From NCBI GenBank assembly GCA_963556145.1, contig OY744468.1, positions 4,774,001 through 4,838,000 on the forward strand: DNA of 64,000 nt, read 5' to 3'. A program made the translations under genes and the position numbers. Under the pieces are notes generated by a model. It did not search any database and was not told the DNA's origin. It worked only from the letters and a program-made list of their open reading frames with translations. Each line of letters opens with the position of its first letter. Positions within the stretch are counted from its first letter, which is position 1. Below, one piece after another: positions 1 through 11,249 of this stretch. The DNA is from Hygrocybe punicea (lineage: Eukaryota > Basidiomycota > Agaricomycetes > Agaricales > Hygrophoraceae).

Positions 1-144
1 TCTCCCCCTTTGCATTATCCACAACCCGCCTCGTCCCGTCGAGCCCGATTCCATGACCACCACGTCGGCCTCATCTCACGCATCCGAGTCCCGAGTCCAC
101 ATAGTATAGACCAGAGATGGTCTTTATTTAAAGTACCCTGGAGA

Positions 145-1053
145 TGTAGAGGGTCAACGTCCCTCTGAGTCCGTATCATCGATATATCACGAATCCGGAC
201 GAACCCGATGCCTCTATCCAACTCGCATTCGAACCCGACGTAACCCGACGCAACCCGACGTGACGTGACGTGACGTGACCCGACGTGACCGACATAACCC
301 GACGTATGCCGCTTCGTCACAGCCGCTCTCAGACCAAATCCGGCAGCCTCAAACGCCTCGGAGTTCCAATTCCAGGAGATGGATCTCTTCGGACTCAATC
401 CCCGACTTCGGATTTACCTTATTTATGCATCCCCTCGTCCTTTCGGAGATATGTAGGACTTTTCCAATCTTTTTCATGGATATTCGTTTTCCCCTCCACT
501 TTCCTGTCTTCGTTGCTTTGCAACCCCCCTTTCCACTTCCCCATTCCAGTGTTTCTTTGTAGTTTCTATCGGCCGAAGTAGACATGTCTGAAAGTAGCTA
601 CACACTCATGTACTATAAAAACGGTCCCCGACGACTGTACAAAATAAGATACCATTAGTCCCCGTTTCTCTTTAGTCAGAATCACTTTTTAATCCCTTCA
701 AATGCTCGTCCACGTAGATCCTTAGCTTTTTATAGTTCACTTCATCGTCTTTATCGTTGTTTCCGTATATTCGTTCATCGTTTCCGACCCGACCCGACCC
801 GACCCGCCGTACCCGACATCGTCGGCATCGTCGGGTTCTTTATTATTTGTCCGTTTTCACTCCGTTCATCGCCGGCTTCGTCGTTATTAGTCCAGTTTTA
901 CGCGGCGGCTTTACTTTTACTAACATTCCCTTCTCTTTACTTCTATTCCCGACACTGATTTATCCAGTCACTTCTACGCTGACACCCACAGGTTAGGATC
1001 TTTTTATATATTTCTTTATATAGTTCCGAAGCCACCAAGAACCCGCATCTACA
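145..1053 (-). repeat. LTR-like repeat, copy 1 (inverted)
   Basis: This 0.9-kb block is the reverse complement, with scattered substitutions and small indels, of 4929-5760. Read on the plus strand it begins TGTAGAGGG and ends CATCTACA, so both ends carry the TG...CA boundary typical of LTRs. It contains short GACGT (about 260-290) and CCCGA (about 788-806) runs. I found no matching direct repeat at its two ends (GGAGA before, ACGCA after). It is probably a solo LTR or a rearranged fragment. No coding capacity was recognised inside. Confidence 0.7.
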
Positions 1054-1054
1054 A

Positions 1055-1423
1055 CGCACCCCTTGCCTTATATAGTGATAGCTAAGTAAGATAATTTCAA
1101 TGAATCAGTTTTCACTCAACTTCTGTTGGTTGTAAAATTCTAGAGAAATTGCATTTAGTAGGCTTGCATGTCTGGATCTTTATAGAAAAATAGTATTTTT
1201 GTTCTATTACATAGTTACTTAAGACTGATTCACTCATCCAGAATTTATGCTTATATTTAAGCATTAACTGAACATATTTTAATAAGAATTAACTGTTGGA
1301 CATCTTAGCCTTCATACCAAAGAGCCATGATTTTTCAGTTATTTCATCACCAGCAGTACTTGAGTTAAAATTGATTCATTCAAAATATTTCACTTAGCTA
1401 CCTTATATAAGGCAAGGGGTGCG
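1055..1423. mobile_element. Small inverted-repeat (MITE-like) element
   Basis: The left end (1055-1090) and right end (1391-1423) are near-perfect inverted copies. Both read CGCACCCCTTGCCTTATATA inward and then diverge slightly before a shared AGCTAAGT. The interior is AT-rich and non-coding. The element starts one base after the end of LTR-like copy 1. A target-site duplication is not evident. I infer a non-autonomous DNA element; a plain hairpin-forming repeat is the alternative. Confidence 0.55.
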
Positions 1424-3259
1424 TGGGAAGTTAGGTGTACCCCGGGGTGCCAAATAGAACTACCCTATATATATATATATATAGATGTATATAAAGACAA
1501 ATATAGCACTGGTCTGCTAATGTTATTACTAGATATTTATGAGTCATGTTATGACTTGGTCACATGATATCAAGTTGGGCCATGTTTGGACAGGTTTATA
1601 TAATCATCCATATTTGAGTCATCTTAGAAAAGATAAATTAGCTCTTAAAATGTTTATACTGGCTGCCATTCTCATCCAAATCAGCTAAAATTTGAACTAC
1701 TAACCACTCTAACCATATAAGGTAATTTATGATATTATATACCAAATTTTCTGCTGATCACAATGGTGATAGTCACATGTCACCAATCTAACCATATAAG
1801 ATGATTTTGTATAATATATACTAAATTGCAGATTGATCATCACAGTATTTGTTACATGTAACAAATCTAATTATATGACATAATAATACATATTTTATCA
1901 TATAAAGTACCTGTGTGCTAATATTGTTACTAGCCAATTACAAGTAATGTTGCAATCTTACTATATGACAAACAAATATAAATAAATGAACATAATTAAA
2001 TCACTTTATATTTTAATTTTGGTTTTAGTCAATTTTATTATATAGTTATGATTATATAATTATTAATCAGTTCATCATTTGAACCCAGACTTTAAACCTT
2101 ATTGTGTTTCTGTATTTTGAACCTAAACAACTACCTTCCCAATTTAGTATATAACTATCTTGTTTTTTTTATCTTTTTGGCTGATTTAAGCTCCAAAAAA
2201 TAACTTCTAGATCAGATTATATGCTCATCTCATTCAGGGTCCAATGCTGATATAATATTTCCTTTTATAAACATAAAAGTTCAAAAATTCTTTGGTTTTT
2301 CTTTCATGTGGCATTGTTTTGTTTCTTGGACCTCTATCTAGTTTTATTTATTTTGCTTGTATCTTACAGAGGTGGGAGGTAGGTATATCACAATAATATA
2401 ATATTCAACATATGTTATGTACCTCATCTTTTATTCAATATAATCTTATTGCTTAATTCATCAAAGATGTAGGAGAAGGCAAAAAGAACTCATTCATGTC
2501 ATCCGCAGCACTGGCCCACTAAACAAGTCATGATGATGTAAATAAGGAAGGTGATTGCTATGGCACCAATGATGATCGCAATTATAAACTGTTTGGTGAG
2601 GAATCTGAGAATAGTTATTGTATATCAGTTTTTTGTATTTTGTGGGCAGACAGTATGTTGTATAGCAAAAGACAACAAAAGTGATGTCTGTCAGTAAGGA
2701 GACTATTCAGGTACAGCAAGGTCACATGGGGATGTTTCCATGATCAGTCAGGATTGTTCTAGAAGAACAGATAAAAGGGGAACAAGAGCAAGAAAATATA
2801 AGGAGGGTCAAAGCATCTGGGAAAATGTAGTGTAGCACAACAAAGTAAAGGTGTGAAGAAAATATGCAAAAGCACATAAGCGCAAAGCATTGTCCAAAAG
2901 AAGAACAAGCACAGTCAATAAGAATGTGGGAATAAATAAGAGTATATTGTAGGGATATGAACGATGACAAAGAAATGAAAAATGAAAAGAAGAAACAAAA
3001 CAGGAAGGTAAAAGAAACAAAAAAGACTGTAAAGAAATGTGTGGCAGTGCAGAATCCTAACACCTATGCCCAAGCAAATTGATTGAATCTGTGACCTAGA
3101 AACAAATCAAGATCCAGATTTTTCACAAATCCAGTAAAATAATTCAAATTCTGAATCTGGACTACACAACCCTATACCCTGTGAATAAATCAATGAAATC
3201 TGTGAATCTCTCCTTTACATGACAAATTCCTACTTTAGCCATAAATCTAGATTGATACT
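1424..3259. other. AT-rich non-coding DNA inside the inverted repeat
   Basis: About 1.8 kb of AT-rich sequence without a recognisable gene. It includes an (AT)n microsatellite near 1466-1485 and tandem ~79-bp repeats at 1710-1950 (listed separately). The open frames here (for example 2722-3063 on the minus strand) are low-complexity Phe/Ser-rich translations and do not look like proteins. Confidence 0.6.
1710..1950. repeat. Tandem ~79-bp degenerate repeats
   Basis: Three consecutive units begin near 1710, 1789 and 1868. The first two start TAACCATATAAG and end with a CACATGT/TACATGT core followed by CAATC/AAATC; the third unit is more decayed. Spacing is 79 bp between starts. Repeated cores such as TCACATGT and TTACATGTAA are palindromic. 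Confidence 0.6.
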
Positions 3260-3267
3260 ACTACAAG

Positions 3268-4690
3268 TTGTGTTTTAAAGTCCGGTTAGGTCCGGTTTTT
3301 TGCCATTTTTGGAAGTTAACCGGGACTGGACCGGTTGCCTAACATTGCAAAAATGAAAAAAAACCGGTTGCCATCGGTTTTTTTCGGTCCATTAACCAGT
3401 TTAAACTGGTTTTAACCTGAACCAGTTAATAACCAGTCCAGACTGGTTTTGCACCAGGTCTGGACCGGTTTATACTATTCAAAGCTTAGAATATTGAATT
3501 GTAATTGTAAGTGTGACTTCTCATCACATAAGTGACACTACCTCAACTCCGAGTCTCTGACCACAACGTCAAGCAGAACGGTTCGTGATTGTGAACCCTT
3601 CTGCTCAAGGTAAGTCTTCTGTTTTTCGTTGTACTGTGTATATTTCACTAACATTTTACCTTTCTAATGTAGATATTCACCGCGACATCGGTCAGCACAA
3701 CGACGACGACAATTCACACAGCCATCACAACTGTGACACAACAACAAGATTCTGCAAGAACAAGTACAGCACCTGCAACAATGACAACGAATAATACAAC
3801 CCACCACCATCTCCCACAGGAACCATGGATCGGACCACAGAAAGGCGCATGATGACAAGACCATGACCACTACCAACACCCACGTCACAACAAGACGACG
3901 ACAATGATGACGACAGGGAAGTTGAAGGCTGGGAGGGTGGTGCGCCCACCTACCGGCCCAGGTACGTATGCCACCTTTGTCCCATCGACATCTTGCTAAC
4001 CACACACCTCGCAAACATGGGCTGATGCGTCAACAGACACGCAGATGTCGTTTGCGAGGAATTCGGCATGGTAATAATGAAGGACGCGGAAAGGGCCAAC
4101 AGAATGGCCCCGCTGGACAAGCACCGCCAGTCCCCCCAACGGCCAGCTCCATTGGACACCAACAGCCCAATCAAGGATGGCCCCACATCCAACGAGGATG
4201 GCAGCGAGGATGGCCCCCCATCTACCTCGCGAGGGTGACAACCGTGTCAATTGATGCGCATCTGGCCCGTGTGAGGTATGTGGCGCCCCAAGTCATGGAA
4301 ACCAGCAGGTTAAGGGCCATGGCCTCACATGAGGCCCCCCCATCTACCTCGCAAGGGTGAAAGCTGCATCATTGGCGCCAACAAGAATTGGGCAGGGCAG
4401 GGCAAAGTGCCATGCCCACTATTATAATACATAATTTGTCCCTTAGTTTTATTATCTACATACACAAAAAATATACAATTTCCCTATCTACGAGGTGAAC
4501 CGGAAAGTCCGGTTGTAACCAGTTGCAGCCAGTTGCAACTCGGTTGTATAAGGGTGAGCCAAATCGGGCAACCACAACCGGCAGCCTCCCACATCGGGCG
4601 CAACCGCAACCGGTGGTCCGGTCTTTTTTGGTTCAGTCCGGTTGGGTCCCGGTTTTTTTCCAGTCCTATGGACTGGACCTTGAAACACTA
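3268..4690. mobile_element. hAT-like non-autonomous element
   Basis: The 1,423-bp block starts TTGTGTTTTAAAGTCC and ends in the reverse complement of TAGTGTTTCAAGGTCC, so 13 of 16 terminal positions match. It is flanked by ACTACAAG (3260-3267) and ACTACAAC (4691-4698), a 7-of-8 target-site duplication as expected for hAT transposons. GGTCCGGT-rich subterminal segments occur at both ends (about 3281-3480 and 4505-4660). A short Pro/Asp/Ser-rich open frame near 4050-4360 may be a captured or decayed coding piece. No transposase was recognised, so it would depend on a transposase encoded elsewhere. Confidence 0.7.
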
Positions 4691-4928
4691 ACTACAACTG
4701 ATGATCCATTGAACCATAGATCAATCAACCAGGAAAAGGAAATCAACAAGGTATAGTTATAACCACTCTTGTGATATGATCTTTTGATCTGGATCCAGGA
4801 GTAGAGAACTTTGCCCAGTATTTGCCATCACTATGGGAACCTAAAATTAAAGGCTGACACATCATAAAATTCCACCAATGATGACCTCCACTCACTTATC
4901 TCCCTCTGAGTCTTTGCATGATGAACAT

Positions 4929-5760
4929 TGTAGATGCGGGTTCAGGGTGGCTTCGGAACATAAGATCCTAACCTAGGGGTGTCAGTGTAGAAGTGATGGT
5001 GGATAATCAGTGTTGGGAATAATAGTAAAGTAAAATATAAAGCTGCCGTGTAAAACTGGACAAATAATAACAAACCCAGTGATGAACGGACTGAAAATGG
5101 ATAAATAATAATGAACCTGATGATGCCAACGGCATCGGGTACAGCGGGTCGGGTCGGGTCGGGAACAATAAACTAATAATGGAACAACAATAAAGATGAC
5201 GAAGTGAACTATAAAAGTCTAAGGTTCTACGAGGATGAGCATTTGAAGGGATTAAAAGATGATTCTGACTATAAGGAAATGGGGACTAAGGGTATCTTTT
5301 TTTGTATGGTCGTCGGGGACCATTTTTATAGTACATGAGTGTCTACTTTTGGTCATGCCTATTTCGGCCGATGGTAAACTACAAAGGAAAGTTGGAAAGG
5401 GTTGCAATGCGATAGTGACAGGAAAATGGAGGGGAAAGCAAATATCCAAGAAAAAGATCTAAAGATTCATACATATCTCTGAAAGGATGAGGGATGTGTA
5501 TATAAGGCAAGTCCAAAGTTGGGAATTGAGTCTGATGAGATCCATCTCCTATAATTGGAACTCCAGGGCTTATGAGGCTGCCAGATTTGGTCTGAAAGTG
5601 GCTGTGACAAAGCGGCATACGTCGGGTCACATTGGGTCACATTGGGTCATGTCACATCAGGTTATGTCGGGTTGGAATGCGAGTCGTTTGGAGGCATCGG
5701 GTTCGTCCAGATTCGTGTTATATCGATGATACAGACTCAGAGGGACGTTGACCCTCTACA
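4929..5760 (+). repeat. LTR-like repeat, copy 2
   Basis: An 832-bp block starting TGTAGATGCGGG and ending GACCCTCTACA, an LTR-type TG...CA with inverted TGTAGA/TCTACA ends. The tetranucleotide ACAT sits immediately before (4925-4928) and after (5761-5764) it, consistent with a short target-site duplication of a solo LTR. It is the inverted partner of 145-1053. It carries a GGGTC pentanucleotide run (about 5145-5163) and the motif TTTTTATAGTACATGAGTG near 5321. No coding sequence is present. Confidence 0.7.
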
Positions 5761-5776
5761 ACATCATTCCCCTCTA

Positions 5777-6324
5777 TATTCTTTCCTGGACAATCTTCAT
5801 AACCATCATCCACAACATGTTGTGGTGGAGGTCTGTGATATCTCTGCTGTTCTGGATCAATTTAGTAATACTGTTCCAGGAAATTTCAGCCTGCTTCAAA
5901 AACCCTCAAGACATTGAAGATTTGTTAGATTTCACCTATGAATTGCACATGAACCTTTTCAATGAACTTCAGCATTCTGAAGACATTTGTCATCATGCTC
6001 AAAGGATCATTAAAACTCAACAATGGAATATGGATGATGTCAGCCAACAGTTGACCAGGGCAGATGTAGTCTCAGCAAGACTCATCATCTTCACTTGCAA
6101 TACTGGTGTGATTGACAATTTTGACCAATTTCTGAAACACTATGATGAGAGGTGCTGACATGGATCCAGACTTCTTAAGTCAGAATTTGACCTGGCTTTT
6201 TGGGGGTTCAACCATAGTGAGTGGTCCCAATGATTGTGAATTCTTCTTGACTGAATTTTTTATTGAAGTTAAAATGGTCAAAGCCATGTGGAATTTTGTC
6301 AGTCTATTTAATCCTTCTTTCTGA
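5777..6324 (+). pseudogene. Unrecognised decayed coding sequence
   Basis: Successive plus-strand frames read like real protein but shift frame near 5917 and again near 6150. The first segment includes VVVEVCDISAVLDQF, the second DIEDLLDFTYELHMNLFNEL and ADVVSARLIIFTCNTG, the third GPNDCEFFLTEFFIEVKMVK. Codon use looks protein-like, unlike the flanking repeats. I do not recognise the family. It starts a few bases after the LTR-like repeat ends. It may be a remnant of another transposon or a captured host gene. Confidence 0.35.
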
Positions 6325-7050
6325 TAGTCTCTGTAGTGAGAAATCAGCAAGGAATTCTGTAACCATAAAACATGCCTTTGTAGCAGCACCATTCCCTTGA
6401 TATGTACAACCTTTGGACTAAGTTTTTGAGTATTCATGGTAGTATTGCTATGTTAGTGTTGTTATTTCAAATTCTGATCATGTCCCAGGAGATCAAATGT
6501 TCCACACAGCATCAGAGTCACAACTGGTACTGTCACCTTGTCATCCCTCCATGGATGTTGAGTCAAGACATGCTGCAATTTGCAGGTGCTTCTTATCAAA
6601 TTCATATCATTCAGGTTAGCCAGCTGCTCCATGAATTCATAAAGGTCAACTATTTTGCATCACGAAATTGTTTTGTTTTACAACCAGGTAAGTACATATA
6701 CTGCCATGACCAACCTGGCATGGCACTGGCACAAAGTGGCACTATGATGCACATCAACAGTAGAAAATGGCAATTTTACGACATGAAAACAGACTCTTCA
6801 AATGCATCCATCTCCCTGAAGGGGTCAAGCTTGCCTGGTGCATCCAAATCAACCAAATCATAAAGTTCCATCTCTTTTTCAAGCCCATGAAAATGATACT
6901 TCTCCTCCAATTCAACCCACATTGGATTGGTATAGTTAAAGAGTTTTCCAATTGGAATGTAGATCGGACCAAATGAAATCATGTCAGTATTGTTGTTGTC
7001 TGTCAACTTCTGCTGTAGTCTGATGATAATCTCCTGCAGAGCATTGGATA

Positions 7051-7982
7051 TAGGGTTGACCACGGGTCTTGAATGGGTCGGCTTGGCTGACACCACACCC
7101 ATACCCATGAACACCTTACCTGGGGCGGTTTTGACCCACACCGCACCCGAACATCCACAGGTCACGATGGTACACCTTATCTGTTGTGTACCGTCGCGTC
7201 CTGCCATCCACCACAGCCCCCATTCCGCTCTGCAACCTCGCAGATGCAGCGCCAGCGTCAATTGACGTGACGTGCTTGTCTGCGAGGTGATCAAGATGGG
7301 GAACGAGGGGGGCATGTGCCGTCAGATGCATTGTAGCACGTCTGCAAGGTGGACAAGAGGGGGATGAGAGGGGGACGCGTCGTCGTCGTTGCTGTTGCAT
7401 GTCCGTGAGGTGGACGAAGGGGGACACATCATTGTTGCATGTCCGCGAGGTGGACCAAGGCCCAGGATGGGGGATGCATTGTTGATGTGGTTGTGTGTCC
7501 ACGAGGTGGACGAGAGGGGGCGCGTCATCATTGTTGCTTTTACGCAAAATGGACGAGAGGGGGACGTGTTGTTGTTGTTGCGTGTCCGCGAGGTGGATGA
7601 GAGGGGGACACGTTGTTGTTGTTGCATGCTGTTGCCCCATGCTGTTGTTGTTGTTGTCATAGCATAGTTAGCTACAGTTCATTACTTGATCAGAAATTGA
7701 GACTTACCTGTAGGCCGGGAAGTGGGAGCACCACCCCCCAGCCGCTTCCCTGCTCCTTCCTTTGACTGTTCTGGTCGGTCGTCTGGTCGCTGCGCGCTCG
7801 CTCGCCCTTGGTCATAGCCATCGAGGTGGTTGTGGTGGTTGTGTGATGAACCCATGACACACCGCCAAACTGTGGGTACGGGTCACGGTATGGTCACAGT
7901 GTCCACTTTTGGACACCGTGACCCATACCTGCTTAACCCATACCGAAAGACCGTGGGTTTCCAAAACCTGTGGTCATCCCTA
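7051..7982. mobile_element. Non-autonomous hAT-like element nested in transposase
   Basis: A 932-bp insertion flanked by a perfect 8-bp duplication, ATTGGATA (7043-7050 and 7983-7990). Its ends are inverted: the left reads TAGGGTTGACCACGGGTCTT and the right, reversed, reads TAGGGATGACCACAGGTTTT. Subterminal sequences repeat ACCCATACC/GGTATGGGT motifs. The interior holds a minisatellite (7280-7640) and no transposase. Removing it and one target copy joins the two halves of the hAT transposase C-terminus, so it inserted after that copy had landed. The perfect duplication suggests a younger insertion than the element at 3268-4690. Confidence 0.82.
7280..7640. repeat. Minisatellite, ~55-bp GT/GA-rich units
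   Basis: Imperfect units of roughly 50-70 bp each contain GTCCGCGAGGTGGACGAGAG or close variants, then a GGGGGAC tract and a GTTGTTGTTG run. At least five units are seen, near 7336, 7420, 7443, 7498 and 7588. They lie inside the nested non-autonomous element. Confidence 0.65.
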
Positions 7983-10581
7983 ATTGGATACACCCTCTGC
8001 CATCTCCTGTCGTGGTGCCAAGATGTTTCCTTCAATGCCAGGGCTTGCCTGAGTAGCAGTGTTTCCAGTGGAGATTGTGGGTTTTCATGGGCTGGCACAG
8101 ATGCAGGTGTGGTAGCAATCTTTCATTTTCGCAGGTTCTGCTGTACAATCCCTGACTGAAAATTCTCATCGTGGAGGTGAAGGCAAAGTTCAGTGATGTC
8201 TGCCATTGTCTGAACACCAAGTTGGGAATGCAGCCACATGAGAATGAGGCAAAACAAACTGAACAAATGTTTGCATGATGCTGAGTTTGCTGTAACAGAT
8301 AAAAGTCAATGAGCAATTCTTTGAAGAGGAGTAGGTTGCAGGTTCACAATGTTGATCAGGCCTGAATAGACTATGGAAGGGTCAAGTTGCAAATTCTAGC
8401 AATACCTTTAAGATAGAGCAAAAAATTGTACAAAAACCATACCTCACTATCTGCAAGCCTTTTCTTGTGGTCAGTGTAGCTGACAAGCTCACAGAACAGT
8501 GAGATGGCTGGATCTTCTTTGTAGAATCTCTTCCATAATCTAGAAAGGAGGTCCCACAACCGTGCTGAGGTAAGAAATGAGAGATCAGCTGCAAATGCTG
8601 TTGCTTTATAAATTGGATTGAGAAAGAGTGCAGTGATGAATACATCTTGGTCAGTTTTGGCCCACCGCTTCTTGATGCTGTCAAGGAATGCTTTCATGAG
8701 CGGTGCATCTTTGGGTTCATGGGAAAATGCGTCATATTTATGGTAAAAAATGCCAAAGATGATTATAACCTGGTCAAGTTGGCAATGAGAAGTCTACATG
8801 ATATTGGCTGCAAGGGCCCATGGCTCAAGGTGTCTTTTTATCCTAAATTGATAGAACAATCATTATGCAGGCATATTTCACATTGAGATATATGAACCTT
8901 GCTACCCACTGCCAAAATAAAGGATCTTCAATGATCTTAACCATCATTTTGGCCTTTTGCATTGCTGCATGATCACCTGTGATAACCAACTATGCTGCTG
9001 GTTCCTTTTGCTGATCTGCTGCTATGATCTGCTGGTGAGTCAACCATAGCTCAAGGAGGTGGCGGTATGCCAAGTAATGTGCTATCCACTGGCTGATCAC
9101 AGCACAAATGACAGATTTCTCAGCTCCCATCAGAGCTTTTGAGGTGGAACAAATAAGCACAATGAGTTAATGTTTTACTTCAAATCCAAGAAATGAGATC
9201 GTTTGTGGATTTAGCAAAGGGGAGAATGGATCTTGCATCAGCACACTTGAAATAATCACCAACAATAAGATTGATTTAAATTGATGTCATCAGCATCATG
9301 GACATCCTAAAGCTGGGCCTTTTTGCACTTACTTGATGAGCGTAACAGTTCAGGAAATTCATGTGCTAATAACATGCAAGCCTTTTGTGATTCTCCTGAG
9401 GCATCAGAACTGATTCAGAAGTGAAAGCTATGAGAACAACTTTCCACTCCGAACCAAGTTGCTCCATCACTTCTTTAATTAACTTCAAGAGGTTCTCTGC
9501 TGTTTTACAATCGGGTGAAACATCATATACATGGACTGTGTGAACCTATAGAACATGAATCATGATCACATCTTCACCCAGACATCAGGTAAAGATAACA
9601 TACTTCCCAAGAAGCACTGGTCACCATGGACACAATGATATGGTGTGAATTAAGTCCAGTCCAGCCATTGCATTGCCCTGTGACTTCTTGTCCAACCAAT
9701 TGACTTTGGCAGCTTCACAAAACTGCTGAGACTCAGCAGGAATTAATTTTCATGAAAGTGTTCGCCATTTGACAGGTTTGGCACCAGGTATGGAGCATTG
9801 GAAAAAGTGAAGCCATTCAATGTTTTCAACCCATTGGAAGGAAACCCAGCAGATGCCATTAATCAAGCCAAATACTGTCCAAAATCTTCTTGGTCATCAT
9901 TTGTCCAATTCAGCAGAGTACTCTGGTGAAAAAGATGACTTGTTCTTCTTCATTTTGAGACTTGAGAGTCAGAGTCAGATGGTACAGGACTGGGTCTTAT
10001 TGCTGATCCCATGATTTGAAATGGTGAAGGGATACTCACAGGTGACAGATCATTGAATCAGGATGTAGATGAAGCAAATGCACCAGGATGAAAATGAGAG
10101 GGACCAAGATCAAGTTGTAACATTGGTGGTACTGCAGTGAGGGGAGATAATGCTGGCAAAGGTTGAAGCATTTGGTTGACATTCATTGTTGAATATGTTT
10201 GTTTGGCTTTGTGTGATGAAGTACTGTAGCCCCATCCTTCACACTCTCATCTGGCTGCTTCATGGATGTTGGGGCATTTATTTGCTAGAGAAGTGTTTTG
10301 GGGCATGATTGGATCAATCCCGATTGCTATCAGATATCATAGATGCCCACACTGGCAAAGTGCATGAGTGTGGCAAGATTGACTATGTTCCCTGCTTACT
10401 TTTCTCTTCAATCATCTGGGTTGAGCGAACAGCTGCTCATTTACCCTTCACAACCTCCTTCTCATCATTTTCAAGATGCCTCTGGATGGAAATTGGCCAG
10501 CATTTGCAGCAAGCAACTTTACCATCATTGACAAGGATGTGTCAGCTGTTAACAGTGGTGAAAGAACACACTGGGTATTGA

Positions 10582-11249
10582 GGTGAGTGCAAAGGGTGCA
10601 GCTGTGTGATTAATCAAATGTGAACAAATTTATAAGATGATTAACCATGACTGGACCAGACCATGGTAACACTAGTACAGATGTAATATTGGCTCAAAGG
10701 AGAAAAATAAAGAAAAACATGGTATAGTACTTCTAACCCTTGAAAAAATGAACAACTTTCTTACTACAATCTTCTTCATAGGAGTTGATGCCATAATTTG
10801 ACAATATCATTTTGAGTGTCAAAAAGTACTAGTTTACCTTTTATTTCATCCACACACTGAATATTGTACAGGGCCTGATAGCTCTTCAAAATAGTACAAC
10901 TTTCCCTCTATAACCATGTCAATCCATGCAATATTTTATGAGATACAAGATAGGGCACAGAAAATTTGTTGACCAAAATTCTGCAACTGCCATAAACAGG
11001 AGTTTGCCTAATATAAAATTTGCCTTATTTAGAAGGAGTCCTATGAAAAAAATTATGAGTATATACATTGGCTTTTCACATTCCGCCACCCCTTGGTGGC
11101 CAGCCAATAACAACCTCTCACTTGTCATAGCACAGGTTGCATATAGCACATGGAATGGGATTTTCCGTGCACGTGACAAAGCTCAACACACACGTGATCT
11201 ACCGCTCACCTGCGCGACAACTTGAACCTGCAACTTTGCATTGTCAACT
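10582..11249. other. Intergenic, boundary of repeat-rich and genic DNA
   Basis: AT-rich sequence with no recognisable gene. The last 150 bp before the next start codon contains two ACGTG motifs (ACGTGACAAAG near 11170 and ACGTGATC near 11193) and probably holds the promoter of the GBD/FH3 gene. From here on the DNA becomes gene-dense. Confidence 0.5.

Larger units (their letters stand above)
6776..10581 (-). pseudogene. Decayed hAT-family transposase
   Basis: Minus-strand fragments in shifting frames match the order of a fungal hAT transposase. From N- to C-terminal: VHTVHVYDVSPDCKTAENLL near 9550-9490; a DASGESQKACMLLAHEFPEL segment near 9410-9350; LIVGDYFKCADARSILPFAK near 9280-9200; an EKSVICAVISQWIAHYLAYR segment near 9120-9060; RWAKTDQDVFITALFLNP near 8650; and a C-terminal dimerisation-type segment with ANSASC and LHSQLGVQT near 8280-8190. 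A last segment (about 7040-6780) contains LEEKYHFHGLEKEMELYDLV. Several frameshifts and stops separate these pieces, so no functional enzyme can be made. The C-terminal part is interrupted by the element at 7051-7982. The N-terminal limit is approximate and the terminal inverted repeats of this copy were not found. Confidence 0.8.

Noticed and set aside
2722..3063. Minus-strand open frame of 113 codons
   Set aside because: The translation is low-complexity Phe/Ser/Cys-rich and arises from AT-rich DNA; no domain and no splice partners.
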